Shown here: in pieces, positions 6,726 through 16,319 of the stretch | Layout of the letters: every line of letters starts with the position of its first letter | Numbering within the stretch: position 1 is the stretch's first letter | NCBI GenBank assembly: GCA_944325335.1 | Contig: CALUZR010000009.1 | Span: 1-64,000, forward strand | Length of the DNA stretch: 64,000 nucleotides | Source: an uncultured Parabacteroides sp. | GTDB lineage: Bacteria > Bacteroidota > Bacteroidia > Bacteroidales > Tannerellaceae | Direction: 5' to 3' | The notes under the pieces: generated by a model | Told to the model about the DNA's origin: nothing | Seen by the model: the letters and a program-made list of their open reading frames with translations, nothing else | The model's database searches: none | Program-made: the position numbers and the translations under genes

Positions 6726-8381
6726 ATCATAACTTATTTTCAAATTTGTATCTTTGGACCATTGAAAATAACCCACCTTGACAGCGGATCTGGACGCCGC
6801 CAGTTGTGATTTGCTTTCAAATTTGTATCTTTGGACCATTGAAAACAACAAGATGATGGAATACCGACTGTGTGTTACAGTTGTGATTTGCTTTCAAATT
6901 TGTATCTTTGGACCATTGAAAACAACGATTAGAGATAAACCTGCGCCGGAAGCAAGTTGTGATTTGCTTTCAAATTTGTATCTTTGGACCATTGAAAACA
7001 ACAGCAAAGTAAATTCAGAGCCCAGGGAGATGGTTGTGATTTGCTTTCAAATTTGTATCTTTGGACCATTGAAAACAACAATATGATGAGAGCGGGGACT
7101 TAATTTCTGTTGTGATTTGCTTTCAAATTTGTATCTTTGGACCATTGAAAACAACTGCCGAAAGGAAGAACCACGTTGTCGAATGTTGTGATTTGCTTTC
7201 AAATTTGTATCTTTGGACCATTGAAAACAACTATGCGTCACGAACACGAAAAAGAAGTCAGTTGTGATTTGCTTTCAAATTTGTATCTTTGGACCATTGA
7301 AAACAACAAGGAGGACAAACAATGAACCTAAACGGACGTTGTGATTTGCTTTCAAATTTGTATCTTTGGACCATTGAAAACAACTCTGGTTCGAGGTCGG
7401 GAGGTGGATAGGTGTTGTGATTTGCTTTCAAATTTGTATCTTTGGACCATTGAAAACAACAAGGAGGACAAACAATGAACCTAAACGGACGTTGTGATTT
7501 GCTTTCAAATTTGTATCTTTGGACCATTGAAAACAACTATTATGTTGGTGGATGGTTCGGGAGGCGGTTGTGATTTGCTTTCAAATTTGTATCTTTGGAC
7601 CATTGAAAACAACCCCCATCCTTGCACGCCTACTCCCAAATAGGTTGTGATTTGCTTTCAAATTTGTATCTTTGGACCATTGAAAACAACAATGATCAGA
7701 AGAAGAATTACTTACATATGGTTGTGATTTGCTTTCAAATTTGTATCTTTGGACCATTGAAAACAACAATGATCAGAAGAAGAATTACTTACATATGGTT
7801 GTGATTTGCTTTCAAATTTGTATCTTTGGACCATTGAAAACAACTCCAAGTAGAGAAATCCTGTTTACTTTCGAGTTGTGATTTGCTTTCAAATTTGTAT
7901 CTTTGGACCATTGAAAACAACCTGAGGAACGTAGAAAGCGAACGGAGCGCGGTTGTGATTTGCTTTCAAATTTGTATCTTTGGACCATTGAAAACAACTT
8001 GCGTTAAGTACGGATTGGTAAAAAATAGTTGTGATTTGCTTTCAAATTTGTATCTTTGGACCATTGAAAACAACAAAAAGCCGCAGAAAAACAGGCCAAA
8101 GAAGTTGTGATTTGCTTTCAAATTTGTATCTTTGGACCATTGAAAACAACACTACCTCTTTTCAGCGATCCCGCTATGTAGTTGTGATTTGCTTTCAAAT
8201 TTGTATCTTTGGACCATTGAAAACAACGCCAAACGGGTGCGGAATATATCCTTATCAGTTGTGATTTGCTTTCAAATTTGTATCTTTGGACCATTGAAAA
8301 CAACTCGAGCGGAAGGATATGGGAACAGCTGTATGTTGTGATTTGCTTTCAAATTTGTATCTTTGGACCATTGAAAACAAC
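6726..8381 (+). CRISPR. Type II-C CRISPR array, 22 repeats and 21 spacers
   Basis: The 47-bp repeat begins GTTGTGATTTGCTTTCAAAT and ends GGACCATTGAAAACAAC. Repeats start at 6726 (degenerate), 6803, 6880, 6956, 7033, 7109, 7185, 7261, 7338, 7414, 7491, 7567, 7644, 7721, 7798, 7875, 7952, 8028, 8104, 8181, 8258 and 8335. Spacers are 29-30 bp. Spacers 8 (7308-7337) and 10 (7461-7490) are identical, and so are 13 (7691-7720) and 14 (7768-7797), leaving 19 different spacers. Pairing with the tracrRNA at 14356 sets transcription on the + strand. Repeat positions 2-4 (TTG) and 24-31 (TATCTTTG), 19 nt apart, form a Bacteroidetes promoter in every intact repeat. The first repeat is diverged in its first 15 bases but keeps the -7 box at 6749-6756. 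Confidence 0.98.
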
Positions 8382-8458
8382 TCAATGTTCATTTTAAACT
8401 AGCTATTAATGGTTTAGAAGAGAATTTAGAAATTAAAAAAATGGACTGTTTTCAAACT

Positions 8459-8482
8459 AAATCCCGCTTCAAGGCGGGATTT
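8459..8482. terminator. Bidirectional hairpin between array and cas2
   Basis: AAATCCCGC (8459-8467) pairs with GCGGGATTT (8474-8482) around a 6-nt loop. It lies between the end of the rightward array and the end of leftward cas2, and can serve both strands. Confidence 0.75.
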
Positions 8483-8488
8483 ATTGTT

Positions 8489-9753
<1,265 letters not shown>

Positions 9754-9768
9754 GTATTATATACGACA

Positions 9769-12700
9769 TTAAAAGTTATTTACAATATTTCCTAATCTAT
9801 CTACTTTTATTGGAATACAAACTTCTTTTATCATTTCACCAGACCACGCTCGTTGAGCTTTATTATTACTACCCAATTCAATAACTTGAATTATAGGATT
9901 AGCTATATACATAGGGACAAAATGACCTTCATTTCCCGTACAACTAACCATTTTATATATACGTTTCTTATCCAATGGCAACGTTAATTTTCCTATTTTT
10001 ATCTCTTCAGTTGTGGGAACATAAACCAAATCATTAGGTGAAAGCACAAACTTTGGAAGATTTCCATTTACATCTTCTGGAGCAGAAGGCAAACCCTGCT
10101 TCTGACGATCAATTACCACATTTAAAGGTATCGTAGCAAAAGAACGTTTCCGAATCATTTGTCCGGTCTGTTTGTCTTCCAGCATTGTTTCATAGATTGC
10201 AAAAAACAAATTTGTTCCTTTAGCCGCTTCTACAAACTTTCTAATCTTATTTCCACTTTGACCTACGGCAAATTTATCTGCCTTCTCATACACACGAACG
10301 TTATAGATGGGTTGATGTATTTTCCCATTATTTAGTGCAATAATATTCCGATTCATTTCTTCGATACCTTCCGGAGAAAAGGCTAATTCAGAATTGTTTT
10401 GACTTTGTTCCAAATGGCGAAGCAATATTTTCTGAATACCCGTATCAGCAATACTTTCTTCTATTCGTTTTCTATCAAAACTCATATCCAACGGCTTACG
10501 AACGGCAAAAAATCGATCTTTCGTTTCTTTTGTAAAATAATAAACTTTGATTTTCTTCAAATCAATATCTCGCCAAACATCCTGGTTATCGTCAAAATAC
10601 TTCTTAATTTGCTTTTCATTATATCCTTGATCTAATAAAAAAATTAGTTTCTTCTTAAAATCCTTCTCTACTACTGATTTAGGATTCTTAATAGCTTCTT
10701 TCAATGAAACAGTCTTTATACGCCGCAAATTTATTTCACCGAACACTGTATCTTTATGCATTGGTTTACGAATAGCCCAACTGTCCCCTTTCTTTTGTTT
10801 ATCTACGACTTTCTTACCCGCTTTATAATGCTGATAATGATTCGTCGTCTTATTAAGAACACGTAGATTTTGCTTGAAGCTAACAATAATTTCTTCTAAT
10901 GCAGCATAAACGTCTTGAGTAAAAGTTTTCCAAGGTTTATTTATGAGTCGATTTCCATTCTCGTCTTTACTACATAACAATCTTTGCAAATCATACCGTG
11001 ATAGTTTTGCATTTTTACTTGCCGATTCATTATTCAGATAATTCACTATATTACGACTTGCACAAGCTATTACAATTGCATCCATTGCATGATGACGATG
11101 ATCAATACGCTTCTTATTGAATCCCTTCTGCAACTCCAATGGCATTGAAGGAATTAATTTCCCATTCGAATTTAATGAAGTAAAATGAGATGTTTCAGTC
11201 AGTTCATTCAACCGCATAAATCGAGAAAGAACTAATTTATTCCATACATCATTTATTCCCCAATCTTTCTTCAATCTATCCGTAATGCTCCCTGTACACA
11301 CAATTAAATTCTTTGAAGTAGTCTCTTCTTCTCCTTCTTCGCGAACTACGTTCGACAATAAAGATTTTACAACCTTACTGATATAACGAATATCATTCAA
11401 CTGACGCGCAATGAACTGCTCTGGAATTTCATCCATAAGCAACTTTTTCATTTTAACTATATTCCGGGAATAATTTTCTTTCACAAATTGCTCATAATTA
11501 GCTACTGTAAATATAGATACTATTTTACCATTGCTCAACGGAACTTTCTCGCCATAATGATTCTTGATAAATTCATATCCCAACATATTACCCTTCAACT
11601 TATTCACTTCAGCCTCACAAACAACTTTATTGCTGAACGAATCATCAAAATACCGAGATTGAGGTATCACATGTTCTATCTCATAAGCAGGAGTAAACAA
11701 TTTACCCAACGGAATAATAGCACCCGTATAAGGCGAACGATATTTTTGTTCTAACCAAAGTTTATAACGTAAAACCTCGGACATAGAAGGTCGTTTCTTT
11801 ATGTCACTTTCATTGAATTTTCTCAAAATAAGTACAATATCATCTGGTAGATCTTGCACACTATTCAAAACACCCTCTTCATATATTCGTAAAAGATCCT
11901 GTTGACTGGGAGAATAAGGACGGACATTTTCTATTTCGAACTCCGGATTCATAAACTCAGTCAGCAAGGCTTTAATTCGAAGATTCGTATTCTCGTTCTC
12001 TTGTATTTGCTGCGTCATTTTCTTACGCTTATCAGCTGGATTCTTCATTTCACGCCCTAATTCAACATGAATCTCATCAATATGCCCTACCAGCTTCCAG
12101 ATATCACGTACGGTACGCAAAGTTTCCAAAATCACCTGTTCTACAATTGGATTCCGCAAAGAATGTTGCTTGAAATGTTGTAAAAAAACATCTATATCCG
12201 AAGGACTCTTCCATTCAACAAGCTCTTTGGCTTCTGAAAAACAATTGTAAACAATATAACAAGCCAACCACACAGGAAGTCCCCGAAAAGAAGCAGGTTC
12301 TGTTAAATGAATCACCTTATCTCTGATACGGACTTTAATATTTTCGTCATATTCTCCGGTTAGAATTTTATTTATTCTATCTTGCGTCTGGATATCAATA
12401 TTTTCCCACTTCCAATATTTCCCCATTCGCATCAAAGGCAATAACTTTTTAATTGCCTTTGATGAATAAGCACCATAGTCTTTCTCGAAAGGTGGAATAT
12501 TACGAAAAGTATCCACAAACGAATCTTCCGCCCATCCTTGTTTTGCTGCAAAAGAATGGAGCGCTTTAACCAATTCTCCTTTATCTGAAATAGAATATAA
12601 TAAATGCCATAACGCATCCTCTCGTTCGCGAGTCAAAGAAGATTTCAAAATGTCAGCCTTTTCTAAACGAAGCAAAAGCGTTGTCCGAGTTTCATTACAA

Positions 12701-14274
12701 GGATATATCTTATCTTCTGCATAATTCCAACGGTAATTACTTAGTTCATTTTTCTTTAATTTGAACAACGGGCACCTAAAAAATAGATCTTGCTTAATCT
12801 CTTTCTTATCATTCAGCCAATCAAACAAAGTTACATAATCCTCCTCACTTTTCAAGAATTCATGCGTCACATCAATGTCGCTAGTTAATTTTCCATTTAC
12901 CACTCCTTCCTTTTGATAAATACGCAAATAACTTACAAATTGCCATAAACGAAATTCTTGAAACAAAGGATGCGACTTAGCAATACACTTTAATGGTATA
13001 TACGGATGTTCTCCCGTTTTCTTATCGATATAAGTATGACCCTCATAAGGGCAATCTGCAATAAGGGACTTTTTACTCTTCAAAGGACGTTGATAAAACA
13101 ATATATCCTCTACAAACAAATAAGTAAAATCCCGACTGGCAATTAAATTCCGATGAGCATCGTTATAAGGATACAATTCTTCTATGCAAGCTTCATATAA
13201 ATCTCTATTTTGCAATTCAGCATGAAATGTTTGTTGTTTTCGTAATATTCGATACAATTCATCCTTATAATATTTACGCTCTATCGTTCGAACTAATTTA
13301 CCGCGTATTTTACCATTTGGATTAGATAGGAGTGTATCATAAATATATGCACCTACGGTTTTCCCCGATTCTATTATATCTGCTTCTGTTTTTGTCTTCA
13401 GCAATTTCCAATCATCTTCTTTGGGGGCACGAAATGAACGTTTTACATTTCCTTCCCTATCTCGTTTTTCTGTACCATCTTTTTCCAATTCGGTCGTAAC
13501 AATAAATTCTTTTACCTTTCCGACCCAATCTAAAGGTATTTTACTTGCCCTACGATAAACCCATCCGTTCTCAAGCTTTACATTATACCAACTATTGCCG
13601 TTACGCTTTTCCCCGCTATCTTCTACAGCTATTACTTTCAGTGCAAAATATTCCTCCCGCTTAGTATTATCCTCCTCTTGTTCCTCTCCCCGCAACTGAT
13701 AATAGCCTCGTTTTTGATTGAAATTCAACAAAATCCAAGCCAATTCCTCTTTGCTAACTTTTTCCGTTAAAGCCTTTTTTCGGAGATAATAAATCGTCCA
13801 ATCATAAGGAATTTTCCTTGAATTTTCCAACAAGTCCGGCATATTCTGATGAAAATCAGCTAACATTTCTTCAAAGGAAGTCTGAAATAAAAAAGAATTA
13901 TTTCCTTCTTCGTTCAAATACCACGCCAATTTGGGTTCCGTATTAGCAAGAAACTTGCCATATCTATCCAATTGTTTTGCATAATGCACCGGTAAGAAAC
14001 CCAATACAGACAATACACGGAGTAAACGTTCTCTTCGAAGTTTGTTTCGTTCCAATAGACGTCTGGCCAACCTCCTCGTAGTACATTCTGATGTCTGAGA
14101 TTTCGTATTTCCTTTATCAAAATCTCCTAAAATAGCTGCATCCATAGGAATAATCCGGCTTCCAGCAATTCTTATGCCTTTGAAAACTTCTTTTCCGTTT
14201 TCATTAGTTTCAGCGCAAATGACAGACCAACCTATACTATTTGTTCCTATATCTAAACCTAATATATTCTTCAT
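9769..14274 (-). CDS. cas9: CRISPR-associated endonuclease Cas9 (type II-C, large form)
   Basis: 1501 residues. RuvC-I is MKNILGLDIGTNSIGWSVI with catalytic D8, followed by the Arg-rich bridge helix (RRLARRLLERNKLRRERLL, about 68-86). RuvC-II is IHVELGREMKN (Glu about 735). The HNH motif is YEIEHVIPQSRYFDD (His about 866), and RuvC-III is DHRHHAMDAIVIA (about 1056-1068). All four nuclease motifs are intact, so it should cleave both strands of target DNA guided by crRNA:tracrRNA. It is much longer than the Neisseria (1082) and Campylobacter (984) II-C enzymes, but long forms are usual in Bacteroidetes. The extra length lies in the recognition lobe and the C-terminal part. The gene is markedly AT-rich against its neighbours, suggesting acquisition by transfer. 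Confidence 0.97.
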   Translation of the reverse strand: MKNILGLDIGTNSIGWSVICAETNENGKEVFKGIRIAGSRIIPMDAAILGDFDKGNTKSQTSECTTRRLARRLLERNKLRRERLLRVLSVLGFLPVHYAKQLDRYGKFLANTEPKLAWYLNEEGNNSFLFQTSFEEMLADFHQNMPDLLENSRKIPYDWTIYYLRKKALTEKVSKEELAWILLNFNQKRGYYQLRGEEQEEDNTKREEYFALKVIAVEDSGEKRNGNSWYNVKLENGWVYRRASKIPLDWVGKVKEFIVTTELEKDGTEKRDREGNVKRSFRAPKEDDWKLLKTKTEADIIESGKTVGAYIYDTLLSNPNGKIRGKLVRTIERKYYKDELYRILRKQQTFHAELQNRDLYEACIEELYPYNDAHRNLIASRDFTYLFVEDILFYQRPLKSKKSLIADCPYEGHTYIDKKTGEHPYIPLKCIAKSHPLFQEFRLWQFVSYLRIYQKEGVVNGKLTSDIDVTHEFLKSEEDYVTLFDWLNDKKEIKQDLFFRCPLFKLKKNELSNYRWNYAEDKIYPCNETRTTLLLRLEKADILKSSLTREREDALWHLLYSISDKGELVKALHSFAAKQGWAEDSFVDTFRNIPPFEKDYGAYSSKAIKKLLPLMRMGKYWKWENIDIQTQDRINKILTGEYDENIKVRIRDKVIHLTEPASFRGLPVWLACYIVYNCFSEAKELVEWKSPSDIDVFLQHFKQHSLRNPIVEQVILETLRTVRDIWKLVGHIDEIHVELGREMKNPADKRKKMTQQIQENENTNLRIKALLTEFMNPEFEIENVRPYSPSQQDLLRIYEEGVLNSVQDLPDDIVLILRKFNESDIKKRPSMSEVLRYKLWLEQKYRSPYTGAIIPLGKLFTPAYEIEHVIPQSRYFDDSFSNKVVCEAEVNKLKGNMLGYEFIKNHYGEKVPLSNGKIVSIFTVANYEQFVKENYSRNIVKMKKLLMDEIPEQFIARQLNDIRYISKVVKSLLSNVVREEGEEETTSKNLIVCTGSITDRLKKDWGINDVWNKLVLSRFMRLNELTETSHFTSLNSNGKLIPSMPLELQKGFNKKRIDHRHHAMDAIVIACASRNIVNYLNNESASKNAKLSRYDLQRLLCSKDENGNRLINKPWKTFTQDVYAALEEIIVSFKQNLRVLNKTTNHYQHYKAGKKVVDKQKKGDSWAIRKPMHKDTVFGEINLRRIKTVSLKEAIKNPKSVVEKDFKKKLIFLLDQGYNEKQIKKYFDDNQDVWRDIDLKKIKVYYFTKETKDRFFAVRKPLDMSFDRKRIEESIADTGIQKILLRHLEQSQNNSELAFSPEGIEEMNRNIIALNNGKIHQPIYNVRVYEKADKFAVGQSGNKIRKFVEAAKGTNLFFAIYETMLEDKQTGQMIRKRSFATIPLNVVIDRQKQGLPSAPEDVNGNLPKFVLSPNDLVYVPTTEEIKIGKLTLPLDKKRIYKMVSCTGNEGHFVPMYIANPIIQVIELGSNNKAQRAWSGEMIKEVCIPIKVDRLGNIVNNF

Positions 14275-14343
14275 GTCTAATTAAATTTCCACAAAACTAC
14301 TATTTTTTTCAGAGAGAATAAATTATTTCTCAAAAAAATCTTG

Positions 14344-14351
14344 TATTTTTG
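14344..14351 (+). promoter_or_regulatory. tracrRNA promoter -7 element
   Basis: TATTTTTG matches TAnnTTTG and lies 5-6 nt before the first base of the anti-repeat, placing the RNA start at about 14356-14358. No good -33 TTG is visible; TTTC lies near 14327. Confidence 0.7.
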
Positions 14352-14355
14352 TCCC

Positions 14356-14444
14356 ACAAATTTGAAGCAAATCACAATAAGGAGTATTCCGTTGTGAAAA
14401 CATTTAGGCTCTTGCCCATCGTCCTTTATCGGTGGGCTTTTTTA
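14356..14444 (+). ncRNA. tracrRNA of the type II-C system
   Basis: ACAAATTTGAAGCAAATCAC, continuing to 14377, is the reverse complement of repeat positions 2-24 apart from a single-base bulge, so it is the anti-repeat. A short hairpin (GGA-GTAT-TCC) follows at about 14381-14390. The RNA ends in the terminator stem GCCCATCG/CGGTGGGC (14414-14421 with 14430-14437) and six T residues. The gene is divergent from cas9, starting 82 bp from the cas9 start codon. Predicted length is about 88 nt. RNase III processing of the crRNA:tracrRNA duplex is expected from the family. No annotated ORF explains this region. Confidence 0.93.
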
Positions 14445-14502
14445 TTTTTGAAAAATACTGCATTTAGAAATGCTAATAGGAAAATCTGCCACGATAACAA
14501 AC

Positions 14503-14530
14503 AAAAAAAGGAACCGATTTCTCGATTCCT
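14503..14530 (-). terminator. Terminator downstream of initiator tRNA
   Basis: On the minus strand AGGAATCGA pairs with TCGGTTCCT around a short loop and is followed by seven T residues (the A-run at 14503-14509). It lies just past the tRNA 3' end. Confidence 0.75.
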
Positions 14531-14533
14531 TCT

Positions 14534-14608
<75 letters not shown>

Positions 14609-14644
14609 ATCTCGCGTGAACCACATCTCTTGTGATTACGGGTG

Positions 14645-14675
14645 CAAAGGTAGAGGTTTTGTTTTTAATGTGCAA
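14645..14675 (-). promoter_or_regulatory. Promoter of the initiator tRNA
   Basis: On the minus strand TTG (14673-14675), 20 nt, then TACCTTTG (14645-14652). This is a full Bacteroidetes -33/-7 pair, and the best internal reference for the spacing found in the CRISPR repeat. Confidence 0.8.
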
Positions 14676-14718
14676 GCCTTTCACTGTAAAAAAAGCATAA
14701 TTGAGCTTCTTTTAAACT

Positions 14719-15009
14719 TTATTCATAAAGCCGGAGCCGTGCTTTGAGGTCGAATATCTCCTCTTGTAGGGCTTCTATCCGCTTCAATAAGTGGTGGATA
14801 GCATCGATTCCTTCCATATTGATGGACAAGTCGTAGTACATACGTGTATATTGTTCTACGTCCTTCAATTGGGCAATGGGCAGATAAGATTCGTGGTCGA
14901 TTTCCATCAAATCGATCAGCCCGCCTTCGTCCAACAGGTCGATAAACGCCGGGTCGATGTGGCACTTTTCGCAATACTCGCTGACGATAATATAATCTGT
15001 TCTCATCAT
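14719..15009 (-). CDS. cbpM: CbpM-like chaperone modulator
   Basis: 96 residues with the MerR-like N-terminal fold typical of CbpM (ISEYCEKCHIDPAFIDLLDEGGL-type segment) and a C-terminal coiled coil (about 65-96, IKRIEALQEEIFDLKARL pattern). In E. coli CbpM binds the J-domain of CbpA and inhibits it. It lies 14 bp downstream of cbpA on the same strand, the usual pairing. The start MMRTDYIIV is preceded by a purine-rich stretch; whether M1 or M2 is used cannot be decided. Confidence 0.85.
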   Translation of the reverse strand: MMRTDYIIVSEYCEKCHIDPAFIDLLDEGGLIDLMEIDHESYLPIAQLKDVEQYTRMYYDLSINMEGIDAIHHLLKRIEALQEEIFDLKARLRLYE

Positions 15010-15023
15010 TTCTACGTGTTAAG

Positions 15024-15929
15024 TTAAGAAAGACTCTGAATCTGGCGGAAGAGCCGTTGCTGCTCGTCGGTCAGGTTCGTTGGAATGGTTACGGAATAGG
15101 TCACAATCAGGTCGCCGAACGTGCCTTCCTGCTTATAGACAGGGAATCCTTTCCCTTTCAACCGTACTTTCGCGCCGTTTTGCGTGCCCGGTTGCACTTT
15201 CAGTTTTACTTTGCCGCCCAAGGTTTCGACGATCTGCTCGCCGCCCAATACGGCCGTGTAGAGGTCAATCGGCACTGTTTCGTACAAATCATCGCCCTGG
15301 CGATGGAAACGCGCGTCGTCGGCGATGACGAACGTAATGTACAAATCGCCCGCCGGACCGCCGTTCATGCCCGCGCCGCCTTGGCCTGCCAGTTTGATGG
15401 TCTGCCCATTGGCTACGCCGGCCGGGACCGTGATGCGGAGGTTCTTCCCGTTCACCGTCAGGATTTGCTTGTGCGTCTCGGCCGCTTCCTGCAGGGTCAG
15501 GTGCAGTTCTGCCGTATAATCCTGTCCGCGATAACCATACGTCCGGCTGCCTTTGCCCCGGCGCGAACCGAAGAGCGATTCGAAGAAGTCGGAGAACTCG
15601 CCCGCGTCGCCTCCTTCGCCACCTGTAGAACTCCAGAACGAGGTATGGAATCCGCCGTCCTGCTGGTGGGCGTATTGCTGGCGTTGCGCCTCAAACTCGT
15701 CGGCATGTTTCCAGTTTTCGCCATATTCGTCGTACTTTTTGCGCTTTTCAGGGTCGCTCAGTACTTCGTTGGCCTCGTTGATTTCCTGGAACCGCCGTTG
15801 CGCGTCAGGGTCGTTCGGGTTCAAATCCGGATGGTACTTCCGCGCCAACTTCTTGTAAGCCTTCTTGATGTCATCTTGCGAAGCATCTTTGTTCACGCCC
15901 AGAATGTTGTAATAATCAATATATGCCAT
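15024..15929 (-). CDS. cbpA: DnaJ-family co-chaperone CbpA
   Basis: 301 residues. The J-domain (about 1-70) contains the essential HPD motif in [13 protein letters not shown] Gly-rich linker (about 90-125) and two C-terminal substrate-binding beta domains (about 130-295) follow. It lacks the CxxCxGxG zinc-finger repeats of DnaJ, which makes it a CbpA/DjlA-type protein. It stimulates DnaK ATPase and hands over clients. It forms a two-gene operon with cbpM. Confidence 0.92.
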   Translation of the reverse strand: MAYIDYYNILGVNKDASQDDIKKAYKKLARKYHPDLNPNDPDAQRRFQEINEANEVLSDPEKRKKYDEYGENWKHADEFEAQRQQYAHQQDGGFHTSFWSSTGGEGGDAGEFSDFFESLFGSRRGKGSRTYGYRGQDYTAELHLTLQEAAETHKQILTVNGKNLRITVPAGVANGQTIKLAGQGGAGMNGGPAGDLYITFVIADDARFHRQGDDLYETVPIDLYTAVLGGEQIVETLGGKVKLKVQPGTQNGAKVRLKGKGFPVYKQEGTFGDLIVTYSVTIPTNLTDEQQRLFRQIQSLS

Positions 15930-16096
15930 AATGTTTATCTTTATTTCAAATCTCCTTAAAACCTCTTCCTACAAGAAATATTCCAGAACAAAATGGCAGG
16001 ATTTAAGCAAAAAGAAAGGACCATATTTTCTCTTTTTGTCAGAAGAAAAGACAAATTGTCAGCCTTATATGCCAAGCCAAAAGGGAAAAGCCGGGA

Positions 16097-16260
16097 GGAA
16101 AACTTCGTTTCGCCCGGTGAAAACTTCGGGAGATAACGGGATATTCTTCGCGTATCGACGATGTTTGTACAAATATCGTCGATATTTATATATCTTTAGC
16201 CTAAAGATAAAGAAATATCGACGATGCGTGAAGAAAACAAAGGCGGGAAAGGAAGTTTTC
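16097..16260. repeat. Dispersed intergenic palindromic element, copy 1
   Basis: The region between cbpA and the ABC permease (15930-16319) has no convincing gene. It holds GGAAAACTTCGTTT at one end and GGAAGTTTTC at the other. Inside are ATATCGTCGATAT-type palindromes and ATCTTTAGCCTAAAGAT (about 16190-16206). The same components in the same arrangement recur at 40328-40465. Short ORFs on both strands here are products of the palindromes. Confidence 0.7.
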
Positions 16261-16319
16261 ACCGTTGTGTTTCTTCCTTTTCCCGCCTTCGTTTTCGGAT
16301 TTCACGCCGTGATTTCGTG

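Noticed and set aside
6778..8303. Open frames running through the CRISPR array on both strands (products such as CFQICIFGPLKTT)
   Set aside because: They are translations of the 47-bp repeat; they have no promoter of their own as genes and end at random in spacers.
6726..8381. Self-targeting spacers
   Set aside because: I looked for spacer matches elsewhere in the window by eye and saw none; a proper alignment search was not possible.
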